Shown piece by piece: positions 46,490 through 59,039 of a DNA stretch of 64,000 nucleotides. The first letter of the stretch is position 1; every line of letters begins with the position of its first letter. The notes beneath the pieces are model-generated. The model ran no database searches and was not told the DNA's origin. It was given only the letters and a program-made list of their open reading frames with translations. The translations under genes were made by a program, and so were the position numbers. Source of the DNA: Athripsodes cinereus (lineage: Eukaryota > Arthropoda > Insecta > Trichoptera > Leptoceridae); NCBI GenBank assembly GCA_947579605.1, contig OX388307.1, positions 25,583,237-25,647,236 of the forward strand. Direction: 5' to 3'.

Positions 46490-47825
46490 GATTACGATGA
46501 ATTTGACTAAATAAACAAAATTTATTACAATAAAAATTCTTATTTTGTTTCTGGACGAAATTCTATCGTAACCCTAAACTTACGCGTGGCAAAATCAGAG
46601 ATATTATTTATCACAAATTGTAAAGTTATCTCACTTCAGACAAAAATATTATCAAGTTTACTAAAACAAAAATTAAGTAAAATACACAGAACTATAGAAG
46701 TGTCTAAAAGATATAAATAGACAAGAAGAATGTGCAAAAACTTATGAAAAGCTTCTCAACAAATTGTTTGGAAGTTTGACTTTGTTTATATAGTTTATTT
46801 TCTTACCAAAAACTTGATTATTAAATAAACATTGACTGTTTTTAACAAACGTAAATTACATATTTAGACTGATTCATTTTTATCACATAGGAATAAATGA
46901 TATTGGAATAGATAAAAATATTATAGGTTTACTTATATAATATAAAAACATCATTAAAACATATTTTGCCTAAATATGTATTGTACCAAGTAACTAACGA
47001 GTAACAACGCTTATTTATTTTTTTGTATTACTCCATGGTACCTTTACTTCTTTAAATCAGCAAAAAAGTTCAAAGTCTTATATGGAATAAATTGACTACA
47101 TAATTCTAAAAAGAAAACATAAGTGAGTGTTCAAAGTTGTTTCATAGAACTATTAAATTATGATTTTTTTGTTGTTGGGGAAAGAACCCAACATTGATCT
47201 TTTTCAATGCTTTCAAAATAATTTGGGATTATTATATACATAAAATATAAATAAGTACGACAAAAGTTGACATGTTATATCATAAAACCAAATAATTACC
47301 CAATAAGTAGGCACATCACAAATTAATTGATTTCATCAAATTACGTGCTACTTTCTGACATCATAAGCTAATCAACCTTCACCGGTATATTAATGTTTTA
47401 ATTAATAATACGTCAAAACATTATACCTTTATTGATTGATTTCAATCTAATTACATTTTTTTATTTATTTATTTGTAAATTATCGATGTCTCTCTCGTAT
47501 GGAACTTAATTATGTAGTAATAAGTTTTCAGTAAGTTATACATATATTTATTATTAAATTTATTTACGTCAAAGTGTACCAACAGGCGTATAATATAAAT
47601 TATAGCAATGCATATACACAAAAATATATATTATATTGGTATTAAACGCACGACCTTCTTTTTAGGATAACACCTCATTTTTGAATTTTAATTTATATCA
47701 TCTTAATGAATACAGAACAAATTGAACGAAAGAAGTGCAAAAAGCCGAATAGTTCGATAGTATATTACAATTTAACGGCATTACAGGCTATACTATATAG
47801 GTGAAAAAAACTGATTAATATTGTT
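46490..47825. other. Intron sequence, no recognised feature
   Basis: A+T-rich sequence without a recognised exon or repeat. Confidence 0.45.
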
Positions 47826-47828
47826 CAT

Positions 47829-48008
47829 CTTCCTGTGACATGTCAGATCCCCCCGATGTTGGCGATCACTCCAGTGAAAACCTCCCTGTCCTGTGCCGCT
47901 ATGAACAGATTATCCACCCTCCTCATTCCGGTCAACTCTCAAGTGTTGCGCAACCAGGTCATCTGCTTTCTGCCAACTTCCCGTCTTCCCTCTATCTTGC
48001 CCTCCTAT
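47829..48008 (-). pseudogene. LINE ORF2 C-terminal fragment (family D), decayed
   Basis: The minus frame GKIEGRREVGRKQMTWLRN, stop, ELTGMRRVDNLF IAAQDREVFTGVIANI has the same layout as the fragment at 1773-1983. One internal stop, short tail GAAGATGAAC. Confidence 0.6.
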
Positions 48009-48764
48009 ATATTATATTGATAAATATTAGAATAAGTAATTTACGGTTAAACATTTTTAATCACTCATTGCAAATAAAATAAATGTTTTAAACGAAAAAT
48101 TATGAAATTACAAGAATACTGGTATCGAGAAATAAGTTTTTTTTTTGTATAAGTTAAAAACAATTATTTATATAAAGTATTTTTTTAAGGATGAAAAAAA
48201 ACGAGAAATGAAGGTTTTTTGTAACGGGTGAGAATATTAAGTAATTCTCTCGGTAAAAAATTCAAAGCAAAAACCAATATTGGCTACGATAAAATAATAC
48301 TTTATGTGGATCTTAAAAAAATATACAAAGTTAATAAAATTTAAATTAAAATACGATTTTTTTTACAGAGCGAAATAATACTAGGTATTCCACAGACACA
48401 AACTTATTTTCATGATTTGAAATAAAGCCAAGAGCAAACATTGAACGAATCATGGAGCCAAAAAAGTTTAAGAAAGTCGTTGGACAATAAGTTTTCCAAA
48501 CATGCCATACTGTTATGTACGAGTATTACTATTGTGATAAGATGTTGTTGTTAGGAATGAATTTGGAAAACACAATTTTATAAAAAAAATATTTGAAAGT
48601 TTTCTTTGCGCAGGGTAGTTACTTAACATTAGGATTTTATTACTTTGAAATGAAGTTCATCCCTTTTTATCGTCTAATTATAAAGTTATATTTTATTGAT
48701 TGAAAAGTCGTGCGGAATAAAAAATCTATTTTGGCAATTGCTGATATACCTACTTACATATATT

Positions 48765-48845
48765 GAGGTTGAAGACATCTCTCTTCCAACATAGTTTCCC
48801 GCGCCCTTGAGATGGATGCTCCATTAAAGGGCGCCGAATAAATCA
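48765..48845 (+). pseudogene. L2/Crack-like LINE 3' end
   Basis: AGGTTGAAGACATCTCTCTT and then GCGCCCTTGAGATGG...AAGGGCGCCGAATAAAT match the C-terminal GLKTHLF codons and the paired GCGCC/GGCGC tail at 44290-44385. Confidence 0.6.
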
Positions 48846-48874
48846 TCCAGCATATATTATGTAATATTAATAGT

Positions 48875-49025
48875 ATCTATCTATACCGACAAGACTCTCC
48901 TAAAATTAGGGTGGCCAACAGACTAACCCCACGTAATAAGCATATCAGTAATTTTTTCCCTGTCAGTAAAATAATGAATTCAGAATGGGTGTCTCGTAGC
49001 TCATTGTTGAATTGAAGATGTTGTC
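48875..49025 (-). repeat. Family H copy, diverged
   Basis: ATCTATACCGACAAG...TTAGGGTGGCCAACAGAC, CACGTAATAAGCATATCAG, AGAATGGGTGTCTCGTAGCTC and GAATTGAAGATG follow the order of 38099-38265. Confidence 0.55.
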
Positions 49026-49947
49026 ACCTTCATTTGTAATTTTTAATATAAGTAAACTAATTTCAGTATAAATTGTAAGATTCACAATGTGAGCTATTTA
49101 CTGTATGGTGCATTATTTTGAGTCATACTGTGTAAGCTTTTCTTTAATACGTGCTTTGATAAGTCCTAATGATTTGGAAGTAAATAAATGAATTTCAATA
49201 ATGTTTCATATAAAAATCTTGATTTAACAATATTAACAATAATATCACATACCAATTACGATATTTTCAATATGGACTTACATAACAAAAAATATATTTA
49301 TTTAAGTATATGAATATTCTCTTAAGATATTTTTAAGAGACATAAATTATAATATCTAAGATGAAAAAACTGTCAAAAATATTACTGTAATGTATCTTTA
49401 ATTTATGCAAATCGTACGTGATGTTAAAATACGTAGAAACCAAAATAATGTTCTTTCTATAGGAACTTAATAAGTAATTAGGACTTAGTTATAGAATAAG
49501 TACAAGACTCTGTCAACATATTAATCATTTAGCATAGAAACAAGAAACATGTATTGAAACATTAGATATGGCCCGGTGTGCGAAACAAATGTAAGCAGGT
49601 ATTTTAAACAAGTGTGACATTTTTTTGTTATTATTGTATTTGCTAATTTGTTCAGCATCTATTCAAGATCAATCTATTCTCTTCATATAGAAAAGATACA
49701 TTGCATTCCAGAGTGTACCAGTATACTTTTAATGAATAAATAATTATTTTTGTTCGAACGTATGTGTATTTCCAGATTCATATATTATTTTTTTAAATGC
49801 TTACTCATTTAACACTATAAAATATATAGGTATGTCAGAGCGTTGCGTGGATTTTAACGCATAGTAATGTGATTTGTTTTATGATGATATGTTACCAGTG
49901 ATCTATTTTAAAAAGTGATTAGTTTAATCTCTGATCGTTTCTAGTTT

Positions 49948-50110
49948 AATTAATCGACCGACGGTTCTTGGTGGAAGTTCATATTAATAATTTTTAAAAT
50001 GAAAAACGATATATAGTTAATCCACTATTGACTTTATTTATTTTTGCGAGTCGGCTTTCAAGAATAAATAAAGTCAATAGTGGAATAAATATATATCGTG
50101 TTTCATTTAA
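49948..50110 (+). mobile_element. Foldback element, copy 2 (internally deleted)
   Basis: Carries the left module ATCGACCGACGGTTCTTGG and outer arms CCACTATTGACTTTATTTA / AAATAAAGTCAATAGTGG of the 24473 copy, but the central G+C-rich part stops at GGCTTTCAAGA. Confidence 0.75.
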
Positions 50111-50114
50111 AAAA

Positions 50115-51140
50115 AAATTTCATCATTTCGCTGAAATTTGGCCCAATATCTTCGTGGATTTGAACATATAGACATACCTAAAAAGATATATCTAATCAAT
50201 TGTTGTAGATATTATTGAAAACAGTATCCAATTTCTCAAAAAAATACTACTTCACGCCATAAAATTGTTATTTTCCCGCACTGAAATTTCTGAGTATGTT
50301 TAATAAAGTGTTATTATTTCGATTTAGGTACTTAAAATGTTTAAAAATGCCATATTTATAAAAATATCGAATCTAAAATAATTAATTAAACGATGCAACA
50401 GTGTTAGATGTGTTCATATTGAACTCTTGCAATGTTAAAAATATAATAATTGTCGGCATTTCTAAGCAGGTTTGAATAATTACGCTTGCTTTTGTTGGGC
50501 TTAAATTTTTGTCGGATCCTTAAATATTTCCTGAGTGATACAAGAAATTAAGCTAGTAACAATTAAGATGGATAGAAATCGTACTATTAATGATGTGAAT
50601 TATTTATATGTTGAATAAAATAAGATTCCTTTGTATTCATACGTCAAGTCGAATGTATATAAACAGAATAACTCTGTAATGCGTTGGGTATGGTCTTTAT
50701 TATTATACTCCACCATGAATCGGCAAAGTTCTGAAAAGTAATGTCAAAAGACTTTATACAATAATATTTTGTTGTCGAAGGTCACTCGACCCCCAATTCA
50801 CATAGAAAAAGTTTTTTCAATGAACATTTTACAAGTTTTTTGATGAAATTGTAACTTTATTATCATTATGTCATATCGAGTTTTTTCTTATAAATGATGT
50901 ATGAAACGATACGAAAATAAACATTTTTCTGAAAAAAATCTTTGAAGATGTTTTTTTATATTAAAATAGTTTATGAATTTATTTTTCTAGCGGAGTCCTC
51001 GGTAGTAAATATGGCTCCTACTCTTTTTCTGTAAGTTTTCTTGTTTCCTGGTAAAAATAGGTATATGAAAACAAATTTCATCTACAATTTAGCAATGACA
51101 TCCTTGATTGTTATTTTTTTTATTTATTAATAAGTAGAAA
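50115..51140. other. Intron sequence, no recognised feature
   Basis: Nothing recognised. Confidence 0.45.
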
Positions 51141-51143
51141 AAA

Positions 51144-51145
<2 letters not shown>

Positions 51146-51187
<42 letters not shown>
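51146..51187 (+). repeat. (TA)n microsatellite
   Basis: About 20 uninterrupted TA units, followed by GATGGTATAGTAGTAG, the same string that ends family H copies, so it may mark a retroposon tail. Confidence 0.9.
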
Positions 51188-51191
<4 letters not shown>

Positions 51192-52084
51192 TATAGTAGT
51201 AGTTTATAAGTAAAAATTACTTTGATACACAATTTGAAATACAAATTATTCTATGGTTAAACTTAATTTGAAAAATTGAAATTGATATCATTAAAATTAG
51301 TTATTCGTTTACTCCTTTCGGGAACACAGGTGGGGTAACAATAATTCTTCTTAAATCAAACATATTTTGTGCCTTTGCAGATTATTATCCTAAGTGAAAG
51401 TGTAACATAGTGTCATTTGAGTTAAACTAAACTCTATGAGTGAAAAGGGTATTAGAAACTATTAAGAAATACTCAACAATTATAATATGAAATACTTAAT
51501 TGAAATTGAAATCTTAACATTTAACGCGTCATGCCTGAAGTGAAAATGAACGAAATTTGCACTTCACACTATATAGTATAATCTTGGATATATTTAAGCA
51601 TCAAATAAAGCAATATTTACAAACGATTGAACACAAAATCTCAGTTGATGTTAATAATTTTAGGGAATCAAACGGGCCATTATTATCCTCCGAGTGTAAA
51701 CTAACGACCTAGAAGAGTGTCGCCTATAAACGGCGCCATACGGCGAAATTAACGACTTATCGGAGAGACTTTTGAAAGTAGATATATTATGTACTAAACT
51801 GTTATAATAATATATCGCCTCCATTTTGTGTTCTAGGGAAATATGGACATTACAGAAATTGATGTGGAGATTATACTATTTTGTATTTTATGTTGCTTAA
51901 CTGAGCACTGATATACCTATTCTATTTATCAAAACGACGTACCAATAAAATTACTTAGAAAGAAGAAGTCTTGCCAAGAGAAAAGTGAAATAGTTAAAGA
52001 AACATTTAAAACTTTTTTTGATAGCCCAAATGTCTCTCTTTCAAATGTTTCAAACATTAGAGTGCTAAGAATGCTACGACGACG

Positions 52085-52188
52085 GAAAAGGTGGCTCGAT
52101 TGGTAGAGATATTTTCGATGGAGAAGGCTGTTTTCCGTCTTGTGCTTTTAGAACGAGATTTGAAAGAAGAATGATAATAATGATGATT
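52085..52188 (+). pseudogene. LINE family A 3' end, decayed
   Basis: AAGGTGGCTCGATTGGTAGAG, then TGGAGAAGGCTGTTTTCCGT CTTGTGCTTTTAGAACGAG and a GATAATAATGATGAT tail align with the family A ending (WRRLVSALC, (GAT)n). Confidence 0.55.
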
Positions 52189-52529
52189 TGACTCTGACAC
52201 CGTGTACAGTACAGCTACTAAAATATATAATATAGATATTATGTATACTTGAAAGATGTTGTAGGAATGTAGAAAGCTTCCGGAAATGAAATAAAATTGT
52301 CTATATTATAGCAAAGTAACTGAGTAAGTAAGTGATGTAGTATTGGTCTGTCTACATTTGAACCTTATTACATTACTACGTAAGTCGTTAAACAGATTGG
52401 AAATCGTATTTATTTCCCGAACAAACGGATATTGCATAAACCAAATGTGTTCCCAAACCGCCGACCGGAAATAACCAAATCGCAACGGGATTCATTATGA
52501 ATGTTTGAGGTTGTCTATTTACCCACATA

Positions 52530-52690
52530 GGCAAGCGTATAACTTACATACATACCATACCATACCATGGAAGTTGTAAAGTAAATAGAGTGAGCACTAT
52601 CAAAACCGCTACGTCGTGAAATCAAACCATTTTGTAGTCTGAGTGAATAGTGGGTGTCATCATGTTGGTCCCTTTCACACATTTGCCATA
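52530..52690 (-). repeat. Unclassified repeat with (ATGGT)n tail
   Basis: On minus: a non-coding body followed by ATGGTATGGTATGGTATG at 52550-52567. The 81-codon minus frame over it lacks domain features. The short-repeat end suggests a SINE or LINE 3' terminus. Confidence 0.35.
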
Positions 52691-52829
52691 CAACAAATAA
52701 AAAATAATTAGGGAATCGATTTCTCTTAAACCCTTTCTTAGTATATAATGAAATTGACATAAAATTGGGTTAAGTGGAAGACATCGCACCTCTGCGATGA
52801 AATCATCCTCTCCATATTGATTTTATTTA

Positions 52830-55800
52830 ATCAAAATATTTTTCTGTATAAACTTTCTTAAAAAAAACATGTTCATCATTTGAAGTTATTCAAATAACAG
52901 CTCCATTTCCGGACCATTAAATCAAAGATGGGCTTTATTAAGTACAATAGTTTTGTTGAATCTTTATCATTTTTTTATATGAAAAAAAGATAAATAGATT
53001 GATAACATATAATAATTAACGTTTGTTAATTTATGTTATTTTATGTACTTCTTAGACTTACAGTTTTTTTTTATTATTGTATTGGTTCACGTTGTGTCAC
53101 TGTGAACCATCCAGTTATCTTGACAATTCCATGCATTATTCACTATTACTATACGAGTATTCTATTAGGATTTTGCTATCACTATTTGCATTATGGAACG
53201 TGTTTGCAGGAACTATTCATAATGTATAGATAAGTAGGTACATATTTATACGCATTTGTCTTCATTATATTTGAAAATACTTTCACAACTATACAAATTA
53301 ATATGGGTCCAGGTAGGCATAGCGAGCATCTTATAATGGTTTTATATTTCTATAAATCTACTTTAAAATTTATGTGAAAAACAGTTTGAGAATGATTGTT
53401 TAAAATTCGGCGAGCTTCTATTGAAAGAATATGAAGATAATAAATGGCAATTTGTCATCATCATTATTTGCTCTTGTTTCTTTTGTAAAAAAATTGTACT
53501 TTTCGAATCAATTTTAATTTTTAGTAGAAGTATCTAAATGTGTTCTTATGATTAAACTGGACGCAGACTACTCGTATTTATGTAACATTCTGTCACTTTC
53601 GTTTCTAATAAAAAGCAATAATTTATATTAAACTGACCGTGTCCATCGGTGACCGGTCTAATTATTCAATCCATTAAACTTATTAGTTTCCCTATTTTAC
53701 GAATAGTAAAATCCATTTCAAAAATTAAAATTCAACGGTAGATTTACATTCGATTCTGATACCGAACTCAAATCATTAAAAGCTTTGTGAAATAAAAAGT
53801 AATATCCTAATGGAAATTTCATGAATTCGATGAAATAATTCCATTACGTAGAACAGATTGCATTACTCCTCTTTATTAATTTCTCCCTTTAAGCAGTATG
53901 CAGATTTGCATTATAGACGATTAAATTTATACAGTTCAGGCATGCTTCAACTTAATTTTTAGCTTTCTTAGGATAAACATACTTCTGAAAAACTACGCTC
54001 AAGACTACGGCCACTCATTCAAACAGCCCGGATTTCAACTGTTATTGTCGGCCGTGAAGTTTGTTTAATGAAACATTATACTTATTCCTTTTTATCCTGT
54101 CTAATTTCGTAGAGTATTCAAAATTATCATATGAAATCCGTTACTCACGAACAATTTTACATATTTTCCTATTTTCTATATGGAATTTTGTCGTCGTTTT
54201 TTCAATATTTAACGTTGAATTTTGCAACATAAAAATGATTTTATATTTCCTTTCAATTTCACTAATGGAGATTTGAAAGAGTCTGTAGGCTTATTTTATT
54301 TAATAACATCTAAATCTACAAAAAAAAATTATACATTCAATCACATTGATTCGATAAACATGTAAATATTTTCTAATAGCATTTGTGTTCATTCCATTTA
54401 GGGCAAACAGACTTTACGAAAATTCAATTTAAATAAAAAGATATATCTGTAGGCTGATAAAAAATCTCCACTATGAACTTGTACAAACGAAGCTACGTTT
54501 CGCAGACCAAAGCACATTTATGCGAAACCGTGAACCCGGAACTGTAATTTGCGCCAATCATTATTCTTAACTTTTGCGCTGTTTCCACTTAAAACTGAAG
54601 TCTGACGCAAACGCAGGTGTAATTATGAAACAAATTCAACGTTGATGTGGAAACGAAACAATGTGAGAACTAACTTCGTATTTTTCTTAGAAATAGCGAA
54701 CTTTAAAAGGTAATAGTAGCGAACTGAAAAAAATAGATAACTTTAAAGGAGGCAGTATGTGTAGTAGCTAGTTATTCGTTCTCCTAATCAAATAACAAGA
54801 GCGATGATGATCCTTGTTTGGTTATGTATTGAGAATGTCCAGTGATAGTTCTCAAAATGATTACTGTTTATTGATACTTGTTTATCGACTTTTTTCTGAA
54901 GAATGTTAAATTGCGAAAGAAGAGAGTAAAAAAGTGTTTATCCGAAATAAATTCGGAGCCGTATTTGCGAAACTCCATCAGAGCAGATGTGTGTGATAAC
55001 GGAGGTAGATCCTTCCCCCTTTTTTCAATACGACTTATATTTTCATGGTTACATACTATCTAGATACGTGTTATGCATAAAGGTTCGACAGTAGGCTGTA
55101 GGGGGCGTTTAAGTAAACAAATTTATTTACTCTTGGTGAATAGTGAACGAGGAATATGTAGATAATGGAAAAATGTTTCCCATTCACTATAAGACGTGTG
55201 GCGTTTTGTTGTTTTAATATGTCGAACAAATAAATCTTTGTGACATGAGTTCTTTTTTTCCCATCAAGTGTACATGAAAAAAGTTGTAAGTAAACAAAAT
55301 ATTTGACGTTTTGTACATATCATTGAACATGATTTTGACCGAAGTATTATTTACAATTGCGTTATCAAATCTACAAGAAAAAACTTTTTGAAGCATTTTC
55401 TGAAAATAAATTTTATGTGATAACAGAATGTGATATTTTGACGAGTCTTATTGCTAAGCACTATTTTTAAAATATTCATCTTGATTGGTCGTTTTGAGTT
55501 TTAGAGTTATAAAAAATATTCATACTTTTTTTCATCTGATTAACTGCCGTCAAAGCATTTCCTTAAAAGTAATATCAATTTTTAATATTAACGTTACAAT
55601 AATTCTAGTTAAGATGTTTTAAATAAATACTGAACCTGATACAAAAGTAGCTTATTCCATAGATACAATTTATAGAAAAACACAGAGAAAAGTTTTTATT
55701 AGTACATACATTATTACTTAGCAATAGAGAAAAAATGTAGTTGTTTTAATAAGAGTTTTAATTAATAATCACTATCTCAGTTTTCCACGTACGGCTTTTG

Positions 55801-56280
55801 AAACTAAAGTACAAATTCATTCCTTATATTTATTAAGCACTTGAAAATGTACATATGAGCTTTTAACCCGGCACCACCATCACTAAAATTCTTATAAATT
55901 ACTCTAGATACTAGCACAAGCGAGCTTTATCCTTTGTACAGCTACTTTCAAAATGTGACATAGATATATTACAATAATGACAATACATTAGGTTTTTCCA
56001 AAAGTTTGTGTGTGTTTTTGTAATGTAATGTAAAGTCGGTTTGATTGACTCATTTCAGGTTGTTTTTCTTTCTTTTTGTAGATTTGTAAACATACTGATT
56101 TATTAGTTATAATCGCAAACTTCACCGGTCAAACATTGATTTAATATATTTATTTGTGATATGTATCAAATGACTGTATGTTTTGCTTGGCTCATAAACA
56201 AAATAAAATATAATAAAATAAAGTTTGTTTTAATTTAATGTAATATAATTTCGACTTATATAACGTAGTTTTTTAGTTTA
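52830..56280. other. Intron sequence, no recognised feature
   Basis: No exon, RNA gene or clear repeat recognised in this long stretch; frames of 60-71 codons have low-complexity composition. Confidence 0.4.
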
Positions 56281-56286
56281 ATAAGT

Positions 56287-56672
56287 TTTGAAAACAAGTG
56301 TCTAAGTAGGGCTTTGGATGTAAAATGGTATGAACATGTCACAAATGATTCTGTGCACCGACGAACCCAGCAGAGATCTGTTATATTCGTGATACAGGAG
56401 AGACGATTGTTCTGGCTGGGTCATGTTCTGAGAATGCCCAATATCAATAATCAGATAGTTGGCGAAAAAGAGCACTGTTCTTCCGTTCGCAAGGATTCCG
56501 ATGCCCCGGGCGTCCCTCTTTCATAATACACCGTTCCTATGCGATATCAGAGCGCATGGAATGTCATGGGACGAGTTGATTGACAATTGGCACATATACG
56601 CCCTGAATGGAGGAGGCTGGTTTCTGTCCTGTGCTCCCGAGAGGAGCGTTGAGGGCGATGATGATGATGTAG
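56287..56672 (+). pseudogene. LINE family A C-terminal fragment, (GAT)n tail
   Basis: FENKCLSRALDVKWYEHVTN, then RTQQRSVIFVIQERRLFWLG HVLRMP, a frameshift in the proline/arginine region near 56460, and the ending GGWFLSCAPERSVEGDDDD in a shifted frame. Same family as 2551-3260 with small indels. Confidence 0.75.
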
Positions 56673-56727
56673 TTTTATGGAACGTTTTAGTTTGAACATA
56701 ACGTTTTTGAATAATATATACCATTCA

Positions 56728-56822
56728 GTTATACCATCACGGCATATCCCACAAGTGGGCTAGCCAGCAGCATGTAATAAAAATGCAAGCTGTCCTCTTC
56801 GTGCCAACAAAAAATTAGAAAT
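56728..56822 (-). repeat. Family H copy
   Basis: ATACCATCACGGCATATCCC ACAAGTGGGCTAGCCAGCAG, then ATGTAATAAAAATGC and CCTCTTCGTGCCAAC: same order as 38099-38265. Confidence 0.65.
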
Positions 56823-57515
56823 ACTTGTCTGAAAAATAAAACTGAAATCTAACACACAATAATACCAACAAACACATGAACTGATTGCAATATTTATATC
56901 TCGATTTTAATCCATACTATCGTACAAGAATAATATCAGTTATTCGCTGGCCAGCCGTACACTTTGATAAATTGAATTTTTTAAAAGTCTAGTATGTAGG
57001 TAGCTACAGCAATAAAAATAACTTTAGAAAACTTGTGTAATATAAGATTTGTATAGTTTTCCAATCGACGCCGTTGCAATATTATTACTATTATTTGCAG
57101 GGGTCACGGACAATCGATAAATTAAAAACGTGATTGTGCAACGGAATATGATTATAATACTGTACAGTATACATTCTGAAATGATAATATGTATAGGGGT
57201 TGGTGTTCTACGTACAGAAACTACCTATTGGTAACATCTGTTATCGATGGTAATGGAGTCGTTATTGTTGAATATTACTGTTGCCTTGACGGTTTTATTC
57301 TTCGCGGTTGATGTAAAGTTTCATTCGCAATATCATTTTATATGTATGATTATATTACTTCATATAAACGTATTCTCATAACTCCCATCGACCGGAATAG
57401 AGCATTAATTTCTAAAGCCCTAGCATAGTTGTTATTATATTAGATTTTGTGTATTTAATTGCACCGATTTCCACACCCTATATTACGTACCCATTTGTCT
57501 ACTTCCATTATTTAA

Positions 57516-57660
57516 ATCATCATAGCATATCCTACGTCAGCCAGGGGTCTTACTGCATTTAAAAAACACACTAGTCATCCTCTTCGCAACGATAAAAAAT
57601 AAGGTATTTACAATGGGTGCCATCCTTTAATGCTAAATTCAAGATATTTAATGTAATAAA
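57516..57660 (-). repeat. Family H copy, diverged
   Basis: ATCATAGCATATCCTACGTC AGCCAGGGG, CCTCTTCGCAACGATAAAAA, ACAATGGGTGCCATCC and CTAAATTCAAGATATTTAATG follow the family order. Confidence 0.55.
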
Positions 57661-58374
57661 TGTGATTTTTAATGAAAATGTACTTGCCTTGAACTCACAG
57701 AACAATTGTCTATTTATCATTACGGAAAAACTATTTACCCATTATTTAAATAATATATATAAGAATTGAATAAACTAAATAATTTTATAAAAGATATAAA
57801 GCAAAGTGAGTAAACTTCCACTTTTACAGGATACATATTTATATGCGGTAAGCAGAAAAACATTATCCGTGAAAAAAAAAACTTCGCAAAATTTAAATTT
57901 TTCCGACAGTCGAGCTTTGTTGGGTCAACGATGCGAGTAAAGTAATATAATATTATTTTCTGGGGTAGAGTAATGTGCAGTAATAATATTAAAAGAACGG
58001 ACAGAAAAGCAGTACAACGATCTAGTCCTGTAGAAATATAAATTATGTATTTATAATAATGAAAACACTGCAGTAAAATATTGTTGAAATTGGCGTTTAT
58101 GAAGAAATATTGATAATCCTTCGTATAATAGTATTATTTTTATTCAGTCGAATAACTTAAAATATTATGTGAACTAGCAAATTTATTCAGACACAAATGT
58201 ACTCACATAGGTATAATGAATTACTAAATAAAAATGCAATAGTTACTAAAGAGAGTACTTTTTATGCATGCATGCATTTTTATGTTTTATCAGAAGGCTT
58301 AGGATGAAATTCTGTTTATTTTAAAACCATATACATATTTGTTATCCACAGAAAACAACAAATTTATGCCATGA

Positions 58375-59037
58375 ATGCAGAGAAAGTCTACGGCAGTAGT
58401 CGAATTCAATACCCCTGGATTGAAAGCCTGCATAATGAATAATGAACAAAGGATAATGAACAAAGCTTTAAAAATAATCTTTAATTTGAATAAATATACG
58501 AGAACCAAAGATGTTTACAATATTACACAAATGTTCAATCTCACTGAACTTGAATACATTGAAAGAGCCAAAACAATATTTATAGCCAAAAAAGGACTCA
58601 TTAAAACCAACATACCGATGGTGCTGAATAGAGATGTGCACGAGAGATGTACAAGGAGTAGAGACGACATAAGAAATGCAAACCCAAGAACAAATATAGA
58701 GAGAAATAGCTTTTACTAAAAGGCGGTATTGAGTTACAATGCTTTGCCAAAGGATTTAAAAGAAGTTAATAATTTAATTTCGTTCAAAAAAAAACTTAAG
58801 AAAAGTGTTCTGGAGAAAAGAAATTTGTGAAGTGTTAGAGATATAGTGGTATACATTTTATATATATTGGTGAATATCTGTGATGGTTTTAAACCCCTTA
58901 TACCAGCATATAATTGCTGTCTGGGGTCTTTAAATTAGAAGTCAACAGTGTTATTTATGAATGTGTTATTTTTTTTACATTGTTAATTTTTTAGAAATAA
59001 ATAAATAAATAAAATAAAAAAAAATAAAAATAAAAAT
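58375..59037 (+). pseudogene. LINE C-terminal fragment with 3' UTR and AATA tail
   Basis: The + frame NEQRIMNKALKIIFNLNKYT, DVYNITQMFNLTELEYIERA ... is the late thumb/C-terminal region of a CR1- or jockey-type reverse transcriptase. A TAA at 58717-58719 interrupts it and the same frame continues AVLSYNALPKDLKEVNNLIS to a TGA at 58828-58830. The 3' UTR ends in (AAAT)n at 58996-59037. Truncated upstream; no catalytic motif. Confidence 0.7.
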
Positions 59038-59039
59038 AC

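Noticed and set aside
57955..58030. FWGRVMCSNNIKRTDRKAVQ as part of the LINE at 58375
   Set aside because: Plausible thumb-region pattern, but it is separated by about 350 bp of unrelated sequence and too short to assign.
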